Shown: positions 48,571 to 60,170 of the stretch, one piece after another
Layout: every line of letters starts with the position of its first letter
Numbering within the stretch: position 1 is the stretch's first letter
Assembly (NCBI GenBank): GCA_024734495.1
Contig: JALMQS010000816.1
Span: 9,509,533 to 9,573,532 of the forward strand
Reading direction: 5' to 3'
From: Forficula auricularia
Taxonomy: Eukaryota > Arthropoda > Insecta > Dermaptera > Forficulidae
DNA length: 64,000 nt
The notes under the pieces: model-generated
Told to the model about the DNA's origin: nothing
Database searches by the model: none
The model's input: only the letters and a program-made list of their open reading frames with translations
Made by a program: the position numbers and the translations under genes

Positions 48571-49335
48571 TGTTTTATTGAACCCGGCGCATACAACTTT
48601 GGCTGTTACCCCCTCCTTCATCTAATAAAATTTTTTAAATATGTATTAAACTAAAATATATTAAATCCCATTAGTTGAGTTTAATTTATAAAAAAAAAAT
48701 GTCTACAATTATTAAATTATGGGATATAAAAGTGATAGTGTGACGTCACAATGAAAATGTGACAGAATGTGAAACATGGGAGGGAGGGTCTAAAAATCTT
48801 GAAATTGGTGTGACTTAATTTGTATTAATTAAGAATTTCCAATCACTGACAAATCCACAGTCAGAGTTTAGGAAAAATATCTGATCAGACAAGACAATGC
48901 GTTGTTTTCGACTACAATTTTATGTTTAAATTTTATAGAAACACCAGTTTCTAGATAAGTAATTATCGTAGTTTTTGCTACATATGTAAAGCTGGTAATA
49001 CTTCATCTGTGATTGCCCGATGTACAGTTTGTGCTGATAATTTATTGTTCCCAGGCGCGTTAGTTTTATTTCATTAGGATTAACAAATAAACATGGGGTT
49101 CTCTTTTGCAACTAAAACTATATTCTCCACAACAGGCAATATTCAATTCCACTTGTAGGAAATAGGAATAATAATACATAAAATATGTATATTTTTTAAG
49201 CTTCTTCCAAAACATGATAAAACAATTTACCAAATTACTTCATTTGTTTTAATTGTGACAAATATCTCTTCTTTAAAGTTAAAAAAATATTATTTAAAAT
49301 CTAAAATGATAATTTTTGTAGGTTATGCAAATGAT

Positions 49336-49440
49336 AGATAGATAGTTTATTTGTATGCCAAAAAGGCTGTCGTCCCTCTGGAATTGAACCCAAGATCCAC
49401 AAATGCTTCCCGGGCAATTGAGAATTAAATTTCAGTCAAG
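49336..49440 (-). mobile_element. SINE remnant with (ATCT)n tail
   Basis: Minus strand: B box GGTTCAATTCC, then gacgacagcctttttggcat and a CTATCTATCTAT tail. Confidence 0.5.
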
Positions 49441-49489
49441 TTATTTACACCTACTTTGTAAAATAGCCCTTGATGGCTTCGTTTCTCAG

Positions 49490-49760
49490 GCTCTTTATAC
49501 AAACTTACTTAATAACTGAGTACACTATATACTACACTATAATTCTTCTGAAAATGAAATACGATATATTATTGTTACTGCTACTGAGAGAGGAGGACAG
49601 AGAGGAATGTCACATTGGATTTCTTTCACTGACTTTTCAAACCCCTGAAAGAGGAGAGAATAAGCCTCCGAAACGTTGGTTTATGAATAAAAAGATAGTC
49701 TAAATTATCTTTATTTTTTCGACTACCTCATCAATATCCACTCAATTCACTTATCAGCCC
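49490..49760 (+). repeat. Second copy of the 34161-34585 repeat
   Basis: About 85 % similar by eye over 210 bp, including the ribozyme-like core and the downstream ctacctcatcaatatccact. Confidence 0.55.
49638..49688 (+). ncRNA. Decayed hammerhead-like core
   Basis: AAACC…GGUUU stem I flanks CUGAAAGA (one inserted base), stem II and GAAACGUU. Relative of the copy at 34401. Confidence 0.4.
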
Positions 49761-51895
49761 GTCTCCAAAAATTACTTCAATCTTATTACTTAATAACATC
49801 TTAGATAACCATAAAAAATGCTATAGTAGTTTTACATTTTAAATTAGTCTTGAAAATTAATTAATTAATTAATTGTGACAACTATTTTGAATTTTTTTTT
49901 TCAAAAATTCAAAACTCTCACTTGTTTCTAATAATTTTTTTAAATTATTTATCTATTCCAATTATTTAATAAATTTACTAACTTAGATTATTTTAAATTT
50001 ATTAAATTGTCGCCATTAAATTAAGTTTTATTTACAAGTGTGTGTCAAATTTTTGAGAAAATAACCATATACTTACCTAATAAATTATAATTTTTCAATT
50101 GTTTTTTTATGTAAATTAAGAAAATACCCACAGTTTCAATTTATACGTCTGCGTATGTTATTAAGTGAGGAGAGCAATTCAAGAGCCTCGAAACTATAGT
50201 CTAGTTATAAATAAAATTTATAATTCCAGCAGAAGACACACTCTTTTATTGTCTCCTTCAACATATGTTAAGAAGTTTATACTTTGTTTTTTAATTATGA
50301 CTTAGAAGGTTTTCTAACTTCTAGGCAAAATGAGTTGCCAGGTATTCCACCTTAATTTTTAGTTACGATTATTTATCATTTATAACCTTGTTAGAGATAA
50401 GAGGTTTTCTTAATAAAAAAACATACGCCTTGTAAAGGTACAATTATTTTAGTGTTCAAAAAAATTATACATTTTATTATTATACTACATTACAATGAAT
50501 AAATGTTCTGCTGTTTCACAAAGTTTATCTTAGAAAATGGAACTTTTAAAGTGAAAACCTCGTATCATTGACTTACGAGTATTTCACATTATGGCTTGGC
50601 TCTTAGATACGTGGTTTTCTTGCTACAACCCTAAATTAGACTAACAAAAACTCTCTTGATTTAGAGGATTATTTTTTTTACACTCAAGTATTGCGAGATA
50701 CGACCTTATCCATCTAATAACGTATAAAAGTTATTTAAGTTTTTTTTTGAGATACGAGGTTTTCATTCTAGGCTATCGATATTTAAATGTGTAGTGTCTT
50801 TCTTATTCCATGGAAAATCAATTCTTATTAATTTGTAGCTAAATTTTTTTCTTTACTTTCTATAATATCTTCCTTTAATTTATATTGAAGAATAAAAATA
50901 GAAATATTTTCGAAGTTTAAATTCTCTGATGCCTACTCTAAAATAAATCAAAAGAAACTTTAAGGTAGTTGTTTCACGACAATACTAGCAAAAAGTTAAT
51001 GCTAGAGTATATAGAACAGACAATAAGTATTCATAATTCATAAGCCCAAAAGTTTTTGCTGTTTATGTACCACTACTACCCAATCCAGTGCTCGTTTGAC
51101 AAATCTGGCAACACTGCCCGAGCTTGTATATATTTTATCATAGAAATGTCAGATAAAGTACATTATAAAGGGAGATTTATAAAACAAAAAGTTCTTAATA
51201 AGCGATTGAAAACTGTTGCGACAATGGCTCAACCGAAAAACGTCAAAAAAATTACTAAAATTAACCCACTTTTTAGGTTAAATAAATGCTTTATTGCCAG
51301 CTTGCTTTTAGGGTAAATTTTTCATTATACATTTTTCATTATTTATTAATTATTATCTCAGAAACTGTGTTGTAACTATAAATTAAAAATTTAATTGAAA
51401 AGTTTTTGTTTTGCCGAGAGTAGCAGAGTTGTTGATTCACAAAGAGAAACAAAGAGGTTGTCCTCTGCTTAATGCAAATAAACATACACACATATATATC
51501 GAGATGATATATTATAATGATTTAAGGGGTTAATCTCACTTTATGAGGGTCCCTTTTTAAGGAAAAGGTCGTGTGTGTAATGGTTAGCACTCTTTGAAAA
51601 ATAAGAATAATGTAGAGGTAAAAAAACTATTTATTTATATAGAAAAAAATAAGTAAAAGAATATAATAATCTGAGACAAGAATCGAACTTGCCAGTCAAG
51701 TAAATAATTGATATTAATAAGTAAAAATTTGAACAAAGAAAAATATATTCAAAAGCATATTTATTTAAATTTATATAAAAGAAAAAAAGAAAATACTTAA
51801 TGGCAAGGATGAAGCTTGTCCGTTAATTGAAAGACTTTATACAAAGATATAAAATTCGAGATGATATATCTGTATATATATATATTATTTATTTG

Positions 51896-51940
51896 TTTGA
51901 GACTATAGTTTCGAAGACTTGGTCTTCATCATCAGACTTT
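51896..51940 (-). ncRNA. Hammerhead-like core 3' of the Penelope GIY-YIG frame
   Basis: CUGAUGA, U, perfect six-pair stem II GAAGAC-CAA-GUCUUC, GAAA, stem III ACU-AU-AGU, then C. Core and two helices are excellent; stem I is not obvious. A decayed relative (GAAC for GAAA) lies at 11699-11740, minus strand. Confidence 0.58.
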
Positions 51941-52159
51941 TTTAATTATAAATGTTGTTTTTCATGGAGTCAATATCGTATGAATATTGAAAATTTGATG
52001 TTCCTTCTTCACTGGTGGTCATCTTAGAACTAAAGACATTCTTTTGGTTCACATTCAAATATAACCATATGTTTCCCTTTCTTCTTGTTTTACAAAGAGA
52101 TAGGCTGACAATGGAAGGGGGGGGGGGGTTTGTTTTTCTTTTTTCTTTTATCTTTTGTT

Positions 52160-52680
52160 AGCAAACATCTTAAGCAAATTGCTATTTGATAATTCAATTT
52201 GGCTGTTCAAACAAAGTTTTGAATTTTTATTGAATGATTTCAAAATTTCTAACGATTCAATTGCGCTAATTAATTTTGAGTTTCTTTCTCCTTTTACTAA
52301 TCTAAAACCTGTGCCTTCTGGGAAAGAGTGATTGTTTGAATTTAAATGTTCCGCAAAAGAGTTTTCATTCTTTTTATTTTTAAAATCCCTAATATGTTCA
52401 TTTAATCGAATTTTCAGATTCCTCTATATTTTCCCTACGTAGATCGCTTCGCAATCTTTACATTTCAAACTATAAACCCCTTCTTTTTCTATATTTGGTA
52501 ATTTGTCTTTTTTATTTGAACCTAAATCTTTTCCTAGAGTAATTGGAGTTTTGAATACTGTGTTGAACCCTAATTTTTTCATTTTTTGTTTTAATTTTTC
52601 CGAAATTTGTCCATAATATGATAGAACTATCTTAGGATTTTCTTTTTTTTTTTCATTCTTTCTCTCTATATATACAGATA
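52160..52680 (-). pseudogene. GIY-YIG endonuclease domain of a Penelope-like element, inactivated
   Basis: The frame reads …FKTPITLGKDLGSNKKDK… GVYSLKCKDCEAIYVGK, stop, RNLKIRLNEHIRDFKN… NNHSFPEGTGFRLVKGERN… The GVY and YVG motifs spaced by about ten residues define the family, and the RLNEH and HSF positions fit the rest of the fold. One in-frame stop and missing upstream sequence make it a pseudogene. Confidence 0.75.
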
Positions 52681-53039
52681 TATCATCTCGATATATATGT
52701 GTGTATGTTTATTTTTATCGAGCAGAGGACAACCTCTTTGTTTCTCTTTGTGAATTAAAAATTTCTTAAAAATTGTTTAATGTTGGTTTAGTTTTTTATA
52801 ACAATGGTAAGAAGAGTTTCTTAATTATAATTAAATATGTATGTAAACTTTACGATATCCCGTATAGTGCAATGTATAAGAGTCTGAAAAGCTCTATCTT
52901 TGGAATTTAATATATTCGGAACTATATTGTTCATAAATTTCGTTTTGCCACCAATCGATGCAGAAGTATTTAAATAATAATCTGTCTAAATTTCAAAAAA
53001 ATCCTAAGAAAACCCATACGGTGAAACAACTACTTTAAA

Positions 53040-53130
53040 GGAGAGAATCTCGACTCACGGTCGCTGCCGCCGGCCGCTGCGTATGTTAAGTTGTCTATCT
53101 CTAAGGCGCTTATCCGAGCGTGTATAGACT
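53040..53130. other. Short GC-rich patch
   Basis: gtcgctgccgccggccgctg… lies immediately after the MITE. Compact and non-repetitive here; function unknown. Confidence 0.3.
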
Positions 53131-53388
53131 TTCGCAAATGATAAACAAACGAAGATAAAATCATTTCATGTTGTTTTTATATTTAAATATCTTTATCACT
53201 TTTAGTATGATCAAGCTTTCTAAATCATATGATTACCTTTAATTTTTCGATTAAGACTGATCCAAATTTATCAAAGATTACTTGAATTTACTAGCATATC
53301 TGACGTTCAAAGATGTAATTGACCTCCGATGAAACTCTAGAGCTTAACATTTTTTCATCATTATAAAGCCATCAGTCCTAAGCCTGGT

Positions 53389-53740
53389 TTGACGCAACTA
53401 ATCAACCCTAACATAGTGCATTATCTAGGGAAAATATTTATAAGTTCTCTTTTGCTTCCACATCGTCCAAAATATCCTTCAGCAATTCCTTCTGTCCTCA
53501 ACGTCTGTGACTCAGCATCTAAGCTCTTCTTTTCCCGATATTCTTTTACAAAGTTATATTTTCTCCAATCACTTCGAGAGCTATATTTATCATTAGTAAT
53601 TCTATCCACCCATTTAATTCGAAACTTTATTCTATAGCACTATATTCCAAAAGTCTTTAGTTTTCTTTCCTCTTTCCTTATGTTTCACATCCATACATAT
53701 GTCTTAAGCAACATCTTTCTATTTTCAGACTTTTTCTAGA
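53389..53740 (-). pseudogene. Decayed LINE RT C-terminal fragment
   Basis: Minus-strand text MLLKTYVWM…KERKLKTF…CYR…FRIKWVDRITND matches the same LINE segment (FEMWCYRRM..I.WMD.ITN) with stops, then diverges. 53421-53609 is an accidental open part of it. Confidence 0.55.
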
Positions 53741-54147
53741 TTACTCAACTTTATTATTTTAATTTTAGCACAAATCAAATAAACTTTAGATTTAATGTAT
53801 TATGTAAAGTAAGAAAATATTCCAATACTTTGAATAAATAATATATATATATTTTAATATATTTTCTAATTTTCGACTAAATTTTGTGATATTTTAATAT
53901 TATTAAATAGTAACAAAAGGAAATTAATAAATATTTATTAAAAACAAAGTAAATAATAATATTATAAAAGCTCATATTGACGACGTGGTAGCAGATTTAA
54001 AATTTATTAAGAAATCTACTAACTTCTCGTACTTCTTCAAGCTGTCGTTGATAAATTTAATTACATACCAGAAGTGTTGTATTGATCCCTTCAGAAAAAC
54101 CTGAGTACCAAAAATGCAATCCAACCCAATATTTCAAATGGAGATTA

Positions 54148-54493
54148 AGGGCCAGTTGTATGTCGTTTGGTAAACTTTTTTTAAACGTTGACAAAGGGTA
54201 AAACCTTAAAATTCAGCTTGTGCCCAGTGGGATGGCCAATCAGATGAAAGTGTCTGTCATCTGATTGGCCATCCCACCGGGCACAAGGTGAATTTTAATG
54301 TTTTACCCTTTCTCAACGTTTAAAAAGTGTTTTTTTGACGTCTTTTGGACAGGACCTGTCCAAAAGACCTCAAAAAATTCCATCATTAAAGTATAAATTT
54401 CTGGACACACTGGCATAATAGCAAGATGATCGCCATCTAAGTGCCCAAAACTCACTTTAAAAAGAGTTTACCAACCGACATACATCTGGCCCT
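54148..54493. mobile_element. MITE with long inner palindrome
   Basis: Terminal inverted repeat AGGGCCAGTTGTATGTCG at the left and its near-mirror ending …CTGGCCCT at 54493. Inside is an inverted pair of about 80 bp arms (gggcacaag…ctttgtc) meeting near 54250. A shorter palindrome (ggacaggacctgtcc) follows. No transposase. Confidence 0.68.
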
Positions 54494-54979
54494 GAGTCTT
54501 TGATCGAAATATTTAGCATAATACAGATTGTTGGTTCGCCTCGGCTGCTGGTCCAGGTTGTAGGTATGTTGGGCAGATTGGTTTGATTCCGAAGGCGTGA
54601 ATACAACCCTTCAAACATGTAATACAAATGATCTATGACAGCTTGGATTTGGTAGAACACAAGGATTTCCTAAGAAAGTAGATTCCCGACCTTACGTCTA
54701 CATCGTCGAGATGATTCATTTTTATCTAAATCTGTACCCACTAGTCTAAAGGATTAAGCTGAAGATGAAATGATGTGAATTGGACGATGTGTATACTAGG
54801 ATGAATGAGGTGAGAGCAAGCAGGTGATCTGCTAGCCAGATGATTAGAGGAGGAAGGAGTTCTGTTCCGCGATGCTGTTTTTTATCGATTGGCCTGAGGT
54901 GGCTGTCGCGTGGGCGAGATTTGCACCGGCGTCCACCAGAGTGCTCTGCACCGTGGATTGCAGCTGAGCCCAGTGAGGA

Positions 54980-55013
54980 TCAGTCAGTGAGTGGCCCGAC
55001 CGCTCTCGGGATC
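54980..55013 (+). promoter_or_regulatory. Fhos: Core promoter (Inr + DPE) of the FHOD-type formin
   Basis: TCAGTC at 54980-54985 is a perfect arthropod initiator (TCAGTY) with A+1 at 54982. GGATC at 55009-55013 fits the DPE and falls exactly at +28 to +32. The surroundings (about 54840-55280) are strikingly GC-rich for this window, consistent with an unmethylated promoter island. The predicted 5' UTR is 106 nt, up to the ATG at 55088. The octamer GGGATCTT covering the DPE also occurs at the same place in the promoter of the upstream gene. No TATA box is seen. Confidence 0.6.
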
Positions 55014-55087
55014 TTTCTACCTGTGTTCTACCTGACGTGTGTTTGCCGAGGGGTTGTGAGTGTGGCTGCCGACCCCGCGGTCCCAGC

Positions 55088-55264
55088 ATGGCGACACCGG
55101 CTCAACTCACCTGTCGCGTTCAGTATCTGCATGACACAGACCCATTTGCATATGCGAGCACCTTCCCGGAGCCGCCGAGACCTCCTGAGCACACCTTCAG
55201 TGCAACGCTGCCCCTGGTCGACCAACTGGCAGCTGTGCACAGGTTGCTTAGGGCCCCGCACCGG
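55088..55264 (+). CDS. Fhos: First coding exon of an FHOD-family formin (GTPase-binding/N-terminal domain)
   Basis: The ATG at 55088 opens 59 codons ending at a consensus donor CGG|gtgagt. The peptide contains [14 protein letters not shown], then FPEPPRPP, then [18 protein letters not shown]. This matches the start of FHOD1/FHOD3, whose N-terminal ubiquitin-like GTPase-binding domain opens with VQYL.DTDPF…FPEP.R.P…AVHRLL.AP before the next exon. FHOD formins bundle and elongate actin filaments in stress fibres and sarcomeres and act with Rho kinase; Drosophila Fhos works in macrophages and muscle. Only this exon (phase 0 at its end) is in the window. The FH3, FH1, FH2 and DAD regions must lie beyond 64000. 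An in-frame extension upstream to 55037 lacks conservation and would be 5' UTR, or exon sequence in a spliced long isoform. An AG at 55085-55086 could serve as an acceptor. Confidence 0.88.
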
Positions 55265-58200
55265 GTGAGTGCCATGCTAGCTAGCTCAAGGGCTCTTTCT
55301 TCCCTTAGTATCTGCAATTTATTCGCAAAAAGAAAAAAATATCGTGCACTGTTTAATACACCCCATATTTCCTTATAAGTGACAAACCAGAATTAAAATA
55401 AAATAGTAACAAAAGGAGATTTCTTTATTTACATATTGTTTTTTGAAAAACGTGGATTGAAAAAATCCATTCCATCCTTACATTACCTTTATGTTTTAAA
55501 ATCTTTTGATACAAACTTAGGTAATTGTTCTGACAGAGATACGACTTTAGACAAAGAATATGTGATTCTTAATATATACTGAAAGTTAAAAAAAAATCAT
55601 TAGGATATACTTTCACTGGCCTACACCTTGACTGACTTAAGTTTTAAATTTCATAACTCTGATATATAGCACTTTTCCGGACACAGACTGACTGACAGAC
55701 AGACAGTTCAATGGACTTCGGGTGTACATTTCAGCTCTGGAGATGGCAAATTGAAAATATGCACTATAAAGGCCAAGCTTCCAATTAATACTCACAAAAA
55801 AGTAAAAATTTTAATAGTTAATTAGAAGACTTCGAAAATTTAACTTCTTGAAATACCCTACATGAAATTAAAAAAAAAATTAAAACTACCCCAATAGGCT
55901 GTCATCTACTAAGCTATTCAACTTATCAATGCATAAAATTAAAAAAAATTCTTGTTGATAGTAATTAAGAGTAAACCACTGAGGCTGTCATCTGTTTGAT
56001 GCATTGTGATGATTTACTATATTATTTCTATCAAACAGAGGACACCTTATTTTATTTCATCTTAAAAATATCAATAAATTCTCGATTTTTGACCAATCAC
56101 AAACAGAACAAACAACTCCCCCCTTCTTATTCTTTACAATGTCATTTTCTTTAAATGATATAAGACAGTAATCATAATTAAAATTCTTCATAAATAAAGA
56201 ATATATAAAATAAATATGACAAATCCAAATAATTAAAAATTATCATATAATTAACGAAAATATAGTACTAAGGAAATGCAAGCGATTTCTTTATCTAACT
56301 TTACTTAGAATTTGATATTAGTTATTACAAGTGACACATATATAATAAATATTTGAATTAAAAAATTGAGGAAAGTAAAAGAGTAAACTTATAATTTTTT
56401 CTTTATCTTTTGCAAATCTTTTGTAAATATCTAATACCTATTTGCTAATGGATCAACATCTCAATCCATTAAGAATTTTTCTTTTAAATATAAAAAACTT
56501 AATATCATTTTAGATAATACCTAACATTAAATTATATTATAATAAAGGAATCACTAAAGGACAATATTAATCCATTCTTGATAAAAATTCAGAAAATATC
56601 ATATCTATTTGCATATATCTTGGGAATTAAAAATTTAAGACTAAAAAGACCAGATACTGAAATACTTATTTAAAAATATTCCTAGAAACAAATTCTGATA
56701 TAATTTTCGAAAGATATTTTATTTATATTATTATGGAAAAACTATCTTTAATTCAAAAAATTGTCTTGTCTCGTATAGTCCTCGTGACTCAAATATCTTA
56801 TTGTTTTTGAGGTAGAGCCAGCACAGAATTTAAAATACCCCCCAAAAAATAAAAAACTTTTTCGGCCTCCCAAAAACTAGAAACGTAAAGATATGTAAAA
56901 TTTTGTATACTTTCTTGCTATCTTACGTAAATTTTAAAGAAGGTACGAAAATCGTAATTTTAAAGATGTTGAATTTTAATCTTTTTTACTGAAAATATAT
57001 ATTCTTAATTAAGAAATATATTATATTTATATATTTAGAGTCATTAACATATAATTTTAATCAATAATTAGAGAACAATTTTTTTTTTCAAAACTCGCTA
57101 AATTTTGGTGATCATTTAGCTTTTGCTGCAGGGTCCTTGTAAGACCCTACTTTAAATATTACAATTAAAACTACATATTCAAAATTGATTTCTTTTAATA
57201 ATTCCTGTTGGTATCTTTATGCTTTTTCCTATTGTAACACGTGAAAAAAAAATTCTGTATTATTCCATCCCAAGTTCTGAAACTAGAAAGTCCCAAATCT
57301 AATCAATTGTTCCTTTTAAAAAATACAAACATTTTAGCACCAGAGCGAACTTTAAATATTTTTATCTTTTTGAGTTTTTTGGGTATCTGAATCAGACAGA
57401 CAAACAAAAAAATCACGCTACAAAAATATTTTCCTTCACATTTCAGACATATCTAAACACGAATAAGCAAAAAAGTTGTACATATTTTAAATGAATTTAA
57501 AAATTCCGTCCGCCAATTGAAGTTACTAATAAGTGATTCTTTGGTCAAAAATATATATATTTTCCTCAATAAATTTATTTTCATCGAATACCTTCGATTT
57601 CAAGATCTAACCCATAGAACTTAAATCCAAAACGAAAAATGTCTTTGTTAATATATATGCTTAATATTAAATCTAAACTAGTTAAATATTTTTTGGCGAA
57701 ATTTCTATCTTTCTCTTTATAACAAATAAATCATATACTCCTATAATTTAATTTTTAGATTCAGTACAATTTCAAATAGGGTTATTCACTTATAATTCTT
57801 CTTATCCTTTGAAAATCAGTTGTCTAGAGTTTTGTTTAAGCTATTGTTTAAACTATTGTTAATCTTTCTATCAGAAATCTTCTCAAGGTCATAAATAATC
57901 ATCTTCAATTCTAGAATGGTCATTCAAAATCACACAATTTGATCATTAAGTAAACAACTTTTCCCAATTGATACAAGAAATTGATTTTTCCTCCACAACA
58001 TTATATTTATATTTATGTTACTTATACTTTTCTCTAAAAATGGTTTCGTCTTTAATCATTGTCGTGACACCCGGAGGGCCTTAGATTAGGTAAAAACTTC
58101 TTCACGTTAAAATATTTTATTATCCTCTTATTTAATAATTTTTGAATTAAAAGTAATTTTTCGATACTTTTAGAGAAAATCAAAAGGATGCTTCAGTTTT

Positions 58201-59131
58201 CCTAAATGGAAAAATAAATGTTTTTTAAACGTTCATTTATCAGAAAGTCACTCAGTTAAACCATTATCATATCTAGTTTTTCATTTTAAAAGGTTGATTT
58301 CTATCAAAAGAGAACTTGTGATTTACTTTCATAGAATTGCCGAGTAACTACTTTCAATGGTACAAAATTACAATTTGTATTTAAATAAAATAGAAAAAAA
58401 ACGTTATATGTTAAACTTAATCATAGGTACTTACATATGCTCGAAGATTTTAAAAAGCATTTGGCGATAATTGAATCTGTTGATTTGTTTTACTTGTACT
58501 TATGGCCTTGATAATATGATTACAATATTTCGTGAATATTTATGTATTGATTGAATCATTGTTTTTTGTTGTGTTTTTTACCCCCCCCCCTAATTAAATA
58601 ATAATTTCAATAGATCGATCGTCTGGTTTTATTGGTTACCTTTCAAGAGGCTCTCACTGGCCTTCAGCACGTGATTTTCCTCAAGATGAACAGACCCAGT
58701 CGCAGCATTGATCCGGCTATTGGTGTTACACACGCGCATTGCGCCCTTCCAGCCTGAAAGCATGCCTTTAATAATAAATAACTTTCAGGAAACTAGACGA
58801 CAACTCATACTTCCAGTCTATATCCAGTGGTACTTTAACTTCTATTGATGTTGATCATTTGCCAAGAGTACCCTGATGGCTTTTAAAGATGATAATAAAA
58901 ATCTTGTTGGACACATAAATCATTTGAAAAAAACAATAAAATGTCAAAGACAACTTATTCTGCATATGAGCTTGCACGAAATTCCATAAACAAGAGAAAA
59001 ACAGGAAAGGAAGAAATAAACAATCCACACGTATCAATTTTGTTTTTGTTTTTTTTAATTACGGGTTCAAGAAGTCTAGACAGATAGGACTCTTGTGTTC
59101 CTGAAAATAAGAGAATTTTCATGGGTTAGAC
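55265..59131 (+). other. Fhos: Formin intron 1, proximal part: no coding exon seen
   Basis: This AT-rich stretch follows the formin donor. I see no continuation of the FHOD domain (the expected LEDC… segment). Around 55980-56045 there is a short run resembling Penelope-end sequence seen elsewhere (…cagaggacaccttatttt). A C10-like run lies near 58580. A GC-richer, apparently non-repetitive patch at 58615-58785 could be an intronic regulatory element. The rest shows nothing I can name. Confidence 0.5.
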
Positions 59132-59479
59132 CAGTGTTTGACAACGTGGGGCCCACGCCCCACAGGGGGACAATTTGATTGTGAAAAGGGCAATTAGAAA
59201 ATGGGCTCTTGCAGGCTCTTCCAGATAAATATATAAATCTACAAAATTAGTTACCTATAAAATAAATTTAACAATTGATAGGAAGTAGCTTCAGTAATAT
59301 ATAAAATACACTTAAATTTATGTAGAGTTGTAGAGCCATACAAAATACTAATCAACAAAATTTTATTTTTGTAATTATATTTAGTTCATTTTTAGAATAT
59401 AATATTATTTTACATAAGGGGCATGACAATTTTTAAAGGTGTACGTGGGACATGGCACAAAAAAGGTTGGGAAACACTG
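59132..59479. mobile_element. hAT-type MITE in the formin intron
   Basis: TIRs CAGTGTTTGACAACG / GGTTGGGAAACACTG with duplications GGTTAGAC and GATTAGAC. 348 bp. Confidence 0.75.
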
Positions 59480-60170
59480 GATTAGACGTTTAGAGGACTA
59501 AGGAGAAAGTGTTTTTGGATTTAATGACTTGGAAGATGTGGAAGCCATAGGGATAAACGAGTTGACGAATGATTTGATTCTACATGTGTTTGCTTTCATC
59601 GTAAGGGAGTGTCGGCTGTTTTCGAACTTGGTTTAAACAACAATTTTCGAGAAATTATTGATTTGATTTAATCAAAGCTTATACCCTGATAATATCCAGA
59701 AAAAAGAGAAAGGGCTAAATCCCTTTAACATTGCGTCAAAAACGGAGTTTATTAGGATCGAATCTTGTATTATTAATTTAATCTCATGTTTCTTAATTCA
59801 GAAAGACTCGGTTCCACCGTTTTAAGCTACATTCAAGACAGGTGTGTTAATATGGTTGTAAAAAAACACCTAGCCTTGTATATAGAAAGCCTAATTTCTT
59901 TGAAATCGGAATACAAATGAAATGATCTAATTCGCGATTGTGACGACCATCATTGTTAAATTAACGTAAATTTTTAAGGTGTTCACTCCAAAAAAATTAT
60001 CTGGGCTGTTGCATCGATTCTGTCAATGAAATATTAATCAAAAGGTATATTCTGAGCACTAGTACGTGGTATTTAAATTTATTATGAAATAGCCAAATAA
60101 TTATTAGTCAAGTTTGGACAATGAAGTATTGTTGAATCATCGCTATTTTTTACCTTTTTATACTGTAATC

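Larger units (their letters stand above)
48143..48628. repeat. Foldback element with ribozyme-like arms (family 1, long arms)
   Basis: Inverted arms of roughly 230 bp meet near 48390 (gcctatgccc…gcataggcac). Outer parts (gtggctgtgat…, …cgaaacgtt…) match the element at 3815-4400, while the inner parts are new. It could extrude as a near-complete hairpin. Confidence 0.7.
51393..52768 (-). mobile_element. Penelope-like element fragment nested in a MITE
   Basis: It interrupts a copy of the 42217-42893 MITE between aactataaattaaaaa and attaaaaatttc. Outer ends carry inverted copies of gattcacaaagagaaacaaa plus agaggttgtcctctgc. Minus-strand coding text at about 52160-52680 includes EGVYSLKCKDCEAIYVG, RLNEHIRDFKNKK, SFAEHLNSNNHSF, which is the GIY-YIG endonuclease end of a Penelope reverse transcriptase. 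A stop replaces the residues after YVGK, so it is dead. A hammerhead-like core lies 3' of the frame (51896-51940). The reverse transcriptase itself is absent. Confidence 0.78.
50963..53035. mobile_element. MITE copy 2, split by a Penelope-like insertion
   Basis: Same ends (GGTAGTTGTTTCACGAC … GTGAAACAACTAC) with TTTAA outside each. Flanks 50963-51392 and 52769-53035 align to the unbroken copy. The 86-codon frame at 51056 is open only by chance; the other copy has breaks. Confidence 0.72.

Noticed and set aside
51056..51316. 86-codon frame as a transposase fragment
   Set aside because: It lies in a MITE; the second copy at 42300-42560 does not keep the frame, and no transposase motif is seen.
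54457..54660. 67-codon minus-strand frame as an integrase or transposase relic
   Set aside because: Partly overlaps the MITE end and shows no catalytic or zinc-binding pattern.
54840..55268. 142-codon + frame and the minus-strand frames over the formin exon
   Set aside because: They are shadows in a GC-rich segment; only the frame from 55088 has FHOD homology.
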